This document shows, one piece after another, positions 8,291 through 11,278 of a DNA stretch of 11,278 bases; the first letter of the stretch is position 1; the number at the start of each line of letters is the position of its first letter. The notes beneath the pieces were generated by a model. That model worked only from the letters and a program-made list of their open reading frames with translations. It was not told where the DNA came from and ran no database searches. Position numbers and translations under genes: made by a program. The stretch covers positions 1-11,278 of the forward strand of contig CAMDVP010000083.1 of NCBI GenBank assembly GCA_945877525.1, given 5' to 3'. Origin of the DNA: an uncultured Clostridia bacterium. GTDB lineage: Bacteria > Bacillota > Clostridia > Christensenellales > Aristaeellaceae.

Positions 8291-8869
8291 ATGCAGGCAC
8301 TGAAGGAAGCCATTCGCCGGGAAGGCGTGGGTATTGGCAGCGATATTGTGAAGGTGGACAGCTTTCTCAACCACCGCATCGACGTGGCCCTTTCCACCCA
8401 GATGGGGCAGGCCTTCCACGAGGCGTTTGCGGACGAGCGGGTGGACTGCATTCTCACCGTGGAGGCCAGCGGCATTGCCGCCGCCATCACCACCGCGCAG
8501 GCCTTCGGCAATATTCCCGTGGTCTTTGCCAAAAAGGGCGACCACCGCAACGTGGGATCCGATGTGTACACCGCGGAGGTGTTTTCCTTTACCCACCAGA
8601 CCATGAACGTGATCCGCGTCAGCCGCCGCTACCTGCAAAAGAGCATGCGCGTGCTGATTATTGACGATTTTCTGGCCAATGGCGAGGCCATCCGCGGCCT
8701 GATGGATATTCTCCGCCAGGCAGGGTGCGAGCTGGTGGGCGCGGGCGTGTGCGTGGAGAAGGGCTTCCAGCCCGGCGGACAGCAGCTGCGCGAGGAAGGC
8801 GTGAAGGTGGTTTCCCTTGCGATCGTCGACGCGATTCAGGATGGCAATATCATTCTGCGCGACGATTGA
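8291..8869 (+). CDS. xpt: Xanthine phosphoribosyltransferase
   Basis: A cytoplasmic salvage enzyme that joins xanthine to PRPP to give XMP and pyrophosphate. The 192 residues follow Bacillus subtilis Xpt (194 residues, from memory) along the whole length: MQALKEAIRREG at the start, KVDSFLNH, TVEASGIAAA, VVFAKKGDH, YSFT-like FSFTHQT, and the PRPP-binding loop VLIIDDFLANGEA at 121-133, followed by EKGFQPGG. The start is fixed by AAGGAGG 5 bases upstream of the ATG; longer in-frame starts would lie upstream of or inside the promoter. It appears monocistronic, with its own promoter and a terminator 78 bases after the stop. In many Bacillota xpt is paired with a xanthine permease and controlled by a guanine riboswitch; neither is seen here. 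The GuaA homologue 740 bases downstream would act on XMP if it kept the family substrate. Confidence 0.96.
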   Translation: MQALKEAIRREGVGIGSDIVKVDSFLNHRIDVALSTQMGQAFHEAFADERVDCILTVEASGIAAAITTAQAFGNIPVVFAKKGDHRNVGSDVYTAEVFSFTHQTMNVIRVSRRYLQKSMRVLIIDDFLANGEAIRGLMDILRQAGCELVGAGVCVEKGFQPGGQQLREEGVKVVSLAIVDAIQDGNIILRDD

Positions 8870-8884
8870 CCTCATTTTACGTAT

Positions 8885-8902
8885 CACGGCGGCCTTGCCG
8901 TG
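8885..8902 (+). other. Small hairpin in the xpt 3' untranslated region
   Basis: CACGGC and GCCGTG form a 6-base stem with a 6-base loop, 15 bases after the xpt stop. No T run follows, so it is not a terminator. It could be a 3'-end structure of the mRNA or chance in GC-rich DNA. Confidence 0.3.
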
Positions 8903-8947
8903 GTCTGGCGCATGCCGGGCCGCGGTGACCGGAGCTGTGCATATGAC

Positions 8948-8979
8948 CCGCCCGGGGCAAAGCGCCTCGGGCGGTTTTT
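8948..8979 (+). terminator. Intrinsic terminator of xpt
   Basis: CCGCCCGGGGC (8948-8958) pairs with GCCTCGGGCGG (8964-8974) over 11 base pairs with one G-U, a five-base loop, and then TTTTTCTT. It separates xpt from everything downstream. Confidence 0.9.
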
Positions 8980-9144
8980 CTTATGCTATGAGAAGGAGCA
9001 GATGTCCTCAGACGGAGACATTCCGTAATGTATTGACAAAAATAATATCATACCTGTCACTTTCTCCTTTTTCGGTGCTATATAGGTGAAGCCACGCACC
9101 CCCGGTACACCACAGTACACAATGACAGAAAGGCGGAAAGCACA
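8980..9144. other. Non-coding stretch between the xpt terminator and the small ORF
   Basis: No gene is supported here. The stretch is AT-richer than its surroundings in the middle (9025-9085). TTGACA at 9033-9038 has no -10 box at a suitable distance, but TGACA (9034-9038) and TGTCA (9055-9059) form a 5-base dyad 16 bases apart. Confidence 0.4.
9054..9084 (+). promoter_or_regulatory. Candidate promoter for the small ORF
   Basis: CTGTCA (9054-9059), a 19-base spacer and an extended -10 of the form TGC-TATATA (9076-9084). The spacer is longer than usual and both boxes are imperfect, so this is a weak call. A start near 9091 would leave about 54 bases before the ATG at 9145. Confidence 0.27.
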
Positions 9145-9348
9145 ATGGGATGGGCAAAATATGATGAGGATAATCGAGATGCCATCGAAGAACGCTTAGC
9201 GCGCACAGGCCACTTCATTCCATCGGTGTACAATTATACCAGCGACTACACGAGCACACAAGTAAAATTTGCGCAATCGACATGTTACCTCATGCTCTCC
9301 CTGCGAGTAAAAGCCCGCCGGGCCAGACATCATAACAGGTGCGGGTGA
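9145..9348 (+). pseudogene. Small ORF, possibly the 5' remnant of a small-protein gene
   Basis: The frame gives 67 residues from an ATG preceded by a modest purine-rich stretch (AAAGGCGGAAAG). The first 40 residues (MGWAKYDEDNRDAIEERL, then aromatic and Ser/Thr-rich) read like real protein, and the bases are AT-richer than in the neighbouring genes. The beginning resembles, from memory, small Clostridia proteins that start W-A-K-Y-x-E-D-N and end in a Cys-rich zinc-binding region; that memory is not firm. The last 27 residues turn Arg- and His-rich with no matching Cys pairs, and the downstream frame does not supply them. It may be an intact short gene, a truncated gene whose 3' part was replaced, or chance. 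Confidence 0.35.
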
Positions 9349-9610
9349 AGCAGCTGCCCACGGAACGGCTGCTGGAAGGATGGCGCTGCGGCTCGTATTC
9401 TGGCAGAGTCGGCTTATCCTCGCGGCGCGCCGCCAAAGAATGCATAATGATTGGCTTACGCTGGAATTCCCAAGCCATCGCGCATGCCTCCGGGGTGTTC
9501 GATCATTGCCCGGAAAATTGTAACGAAAATATGACGCAGAAGGATTTCCAGACCGGACACCGAATTTTTCTCACCAGAACCCGTGACCGACAACCGGAGG
9601 AGTTGATCCC
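9349..9610. other. 262 bases with no convincing gene before the GuaA homologue
   Basis: No frame on either strand gives a recognisable protein. The + strand frame from 9339 to 9635 runs into the GuaA homologue and has unnatural composition. Visible structure: AGCAGC and GCTGCT forming a 6-base stem near 9349-9373, and a 12-base palindrome GCGGCGCGCCGC at 9422-9433. TTGCCC (9506-9511), 18 bases, TATGAC (9530-9535) is a weak promoter candidate for the gene at 9611. No known riboswitch core was recognised by eye. Confidence 0.5.
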
Positions 9611-11071
9611 ATGCGAGATATGGTCGTGCTGCTGAACCTGGACGACAGGGCCTGCCGGTCCATGGCGCGCAGGCTGCGGGCGGAGCACCTGTACTGCAAG
9701 ATTCTGCCTGCGGACGCCGCTGCCCAGGACATTGCCGCCCAGGACGCTCTGGGCATCCTGCTTGCCGGCGCCGCCCGCGGAGAAGCCCCTGACATGCCCA
9801 ACCTGCAGCAGCTCCTTGATTGCGGCCTGCCTGTCCTGGCCATGGGCGACGCGGCGCTGACCCTGGTGCAGCTGCTGGGCGGCTCCCTGGGGGAGAAGGC
9901 CCCTGAGCCGGGGGTACGCCAGGTGCGCCTGGACGCGGAGGATCCGCTGACGAAGGGCGTGGAATCGGGCGAGCGCTTTCTTCCTGCCTGCCGCTGCATG
10001 ACGCTGCCCGCTGCCCTGCGCCCCATCGCCCAAACGGACGGAGGTGTGCTGGGCTTCCGTGCGGGAGAACGCCCGGTATACGGGCTGGCCTTTCTCCCTG
10101 AGCCCAACGATCCCGACGCCACCCAGCTGCTGCTCCACTTCTGCAGGGACATCTGCGGCTGTACCCTGTGGTGGAGTACGCAAACCTTCCTGGAGCGCGC
10201 CCGGGAGGAGATCGACCGCCTGTGCCAGGACACCGACGCTGTGTGCGCCCTGTCCGGCGGGGTGGACAGCGGCGTATGCGCCCTGCTGGGTAACCTGGCC
10301 ATCGGCCACCGTCTGCACTGCCTGCTAATTGACACGGGGCTTTTGCGCAAGGGCGAAGCCGACGAGGTCATGAGCACATATCGCGACACCCTGGGCCTGA
10401 ACGTGACCCGCATCAACGCTGCGGGCGAATTTCTCTCCGCGCTGCGGGGTGTGACGGACAGCGCTGAAAAGGAACGCATTATCCACCGCCTGCTGCAGGA
10501 AATCATCCGCCGCGAGGCCGGGCGCATGCCCGGGGTGACCCGCCTTTTGCAGGGCACCAACTATACCGACGCCCTGGATTCCCCCGGCCTGGACATGGCC
10601 GGTTCGGACAGCCCGCTGCTGGTGGTAGAGCCGGTGCGGGAACTGTTCAAGGATGAAATCCGCCGGGTGGGAGAGGAATTGCAGCTGCCCCCTGCCGTCA
10701 CCGGCCGTCAGCCCTTTCCCGGCAGCGGACTGGCGCTGCGCATCCTGTCCGATGTGACGGAGGAGAGGCTGGATATTCTCCGGGACGCGGACGATATTTT
10801 CCGCCGGGAGATTGAGGAATCCGGGCAGAACAAGCGCCTGTGGCAGTATTTCGCCACCCTGGCCTGTGATCCGCTCCCCGGCGCGACGGGCTATGTGGTC
10901 ACCCTGCGAGCTGTGCAGGTGATTGACGGCAACCTGGCCGTGGCCTCCCGTCTGCCCTACGATCTGCTGGAGCGGGTGACCCAGGCCATTCTGACCCGCC
11001 TGCCTGCTGTCCACCGGGTGCTGTACGATTTTACCCCCAGCCAGAGCTACGCCAACATAGAGTGGCGCTGA
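9611..11071 (+). CDS. GMP synthase (GuaA) homologue with a degenerate amidotransferase domain and altered substrate site
   Basis: GuaA normally aminates XMP to GMP with ATP and glutamine. This 486-residue protein follows GuaA end to end (Escherichia coli GuaA is 525). The amidotransferase half (1-195) keeps the frame (LxARRLRxExxYCxI-like start, GLPVL, LLGG, DICGC) but Gly79 replaces the catalytic Cys of the GxCYG motif, the MSHGD motif is gone, and Leu162 replaces His in FHPE. The synthetase half keeps SGGVDS (215-220), DTGLLRKGEA, FLSAL, QGTNYTDALDS and VEPVRELFKDE, so ATP adenylation chemistry is plausible. Between Ser324 and the VEP motif only about a dozen residues remain where GuaA has the lid with IKSHHNVGGLP. 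The C-terminal part lacks VRSVGVMGD and has TPSQSYANIEWR where GuaA has SKPPxTIEWE. A ribosome binding site (GGAGGAG) lies 8 bases before the ATG. Options: an ammonia-using GMP synthase, or a paralogue adenylating another substrate. The frame is intact over 1.4 kb, arguing against decay. Confidence 0.9.
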   Translation: MRDMVVLLNLDDRACRSMARRLRAEHLYCKILPADAAAQDIAAQDALGILLAGAARGEAPDMPNLQQLLDCGLPVLAMGDAALTLVQLLGGSLGEKAPEPGVRQVRLDAEDPLTKGVESGERFLPACRCMTLPAALRPIAQTDGGVLGFRAGERPVYGLAFLPEPNDPDATQLLLHFCRDICGCTLWWSTQTFLERAREEIDRLCQDTDAVCALSGGVDSGVCALLGNLAIGHRLHCLLIDTGLLRKGEADEVMSTYRDTLGLNVTRINAAGEFLSALRGVTDSAEKERIIHRLLQEIIRREAGRMPGVTRLLQGTNYTDALDSPGLDMAGSDSPLLVVEPVRELFKDEIRRVGEELQLPPAVTGRQPFPGSGLALRILSDVTEERLDILRDADDIFRREIEESGQNKRLWQYFATLACDPLPGATGYVVTLRAVQVIDGNLAVASRLPYDLLERVTQAILTRLPAVHRVLYDFTPSQSYANIEWR

Positions 11072-11080
11072 GCAGGGCGT

Positions 11081-11111
11081 GAAGGAGGATGCGGCCTTTC
11101 GCCGCTCCTTC
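11081..11111 (+). other. Bulged hairpin just after the GuaA homologue
   Basis: GAAGGA pairs with TCCTTC and, inside it, GCGGC pairs with GCCGC around CTTTC, with GGAT bulged on the left. It begins 9 bases after the stop. No T run follows, so it is more likely a 3'-end mRNA structure than an intrinsic terminator. Confidence 0.4.
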
Positions 11112-11181
11112 GGATGATGCAGGCGGTGTGTCCGTCTTTTGCGCAGCAGCATGCTGCCGTGACAATATGGACAATAATATG

Positions 11182-11221
11182 AAGGCCATCCCGCATCAAG
11201 ACCTTGCTGCGGGATGGCCTT
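11182..11221 (+). terminator. Long perfect hairpin, terminator-like with a weak T tail
   Basis: AAGGCCATCCCGCA (11182-11195) pairs perfectly with TGCGGGATGGCCTT (11208-11221), a 14-base stem with a 12-base loop. Only three T follow the last C, so termination may be weak. It lies 10 bases before a second, better terminator; together they form a tandem pair at the end of the GuaA-homologue transcript. Confidence 0.5.
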
Positions 11222-11230
11222 TGCAGCGTG

Positions 11231-11260
11231 TCAAAAAAGTGGCTGCGGCCACTTTTTTGA
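11231..11260 (+). terminator. Bidirectional intrinsic terminator
   Basis: TCAAAAAAGTGGC (11231-11243) pairs perfectly with GCCACTTTTTTGA (11248-11260) around TGCG. Six A on one side and six T on the other make it a terminator on both strands, so a convergent gene may lie just beyond the right edge. Confidence 0.85.
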
Positions 11261-11278
11261 GGGGAGGAACGCCGTCTG

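Noticed and set aside
9033..9038. Perfect TTGACA as a -35 box
   Set aside because: No acceptable -10 box at 15-19 bases downstream; it may instead be half of the TGACA/TGTCA dyad.
9422..9433. 12-base palindrome GCGGCGCGCCGC as a protein-binding site
   Set aside because: A single copy in GC-rich DNA with no promoter beside it; chance is the simplest explanation.
9290..9478. A 62-codon - strand frame
   Set aside because: No recognisable protein features and it overlaps the small + strand ORF.
9339..9635. A 98-codon + strand frame before and overlapping the GuaA homologue
   Set aside because: No ribosome binding site, odd Cys/Arg-rich composition, and it overlaps the well-supported start at 9611.

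Overview
The window looks like chromosomal DNA from a GC-rich member of the Clostridia (Bacillota), probably a gut anaerobe. The reasons are strong AGGAGG-type ribosome binding sites, intrinsic terminators with U tracts, a Bacillus-type xanthine phosphoribosyltransferase, and signalling proteins of the kind found in gut Clostridia. The taxonomic call is inference; no rRNA or marker gene is present.

Region 1 (1-6552, + strand) is a signalling operon. The first gene is cut by the left edge. It encodes a cyclic-di-GMP protein ordered degenerate GGDEF, intact EAL, receiver-like domain without the phosphoacceptor Asp, intact GGDEF. After 51 bases comes a 1426-residue soluble hybrid histidine kinase with a GAF-like N-terminus, five tandem PAS-like modules, HisKA, HATPase and two receivers. 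A strong terminator at 6514-6552 closes the operon and may also serve the convergent gene beyond it.

Region 2 (6640-8869) holds two divergent genes: a secreted L,D-transpeptidase on the - strand with an unusual C-terminal Cys/His motif, and xpt on the + strand. The two candidate promoters between them have the same hexamers (TTGCAT, 17 bases, TACAAT) and share CTCTTGCAT at the -35 region. A small inverted repeat lies between them. The transpeptidase promoter overlaps the longest possible start, so the shorter start, which begins directly with a signal peptide, is preferred. No guanine riboswitch precedes xpt.

Region 3 (8870-9610) is poor in genes. It has the xpt terminator, a short AT-richer ORF that may be a truncated small-protein gene, and about 260 bases with no convincing gene.

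Region 4 (9611-11278) encodes a clear GuaA (GMP synthase) homologue that has lost its glutaminase Cys and His, the lid segment and several C-terminal substrate-binding stretches, while its SGGVDS ATP-pyrophosphatase loop is intact. It is the most unusual gene here: either a GMP synthase that no longer uses glutamine, or a paralogue acting on another substrate. It is followed by a non-canonical long hairpin and a near-perfect bidirectional terminator. xpt would supply XMP, the normal GuaA substrate, but a terminator separates the two genes.
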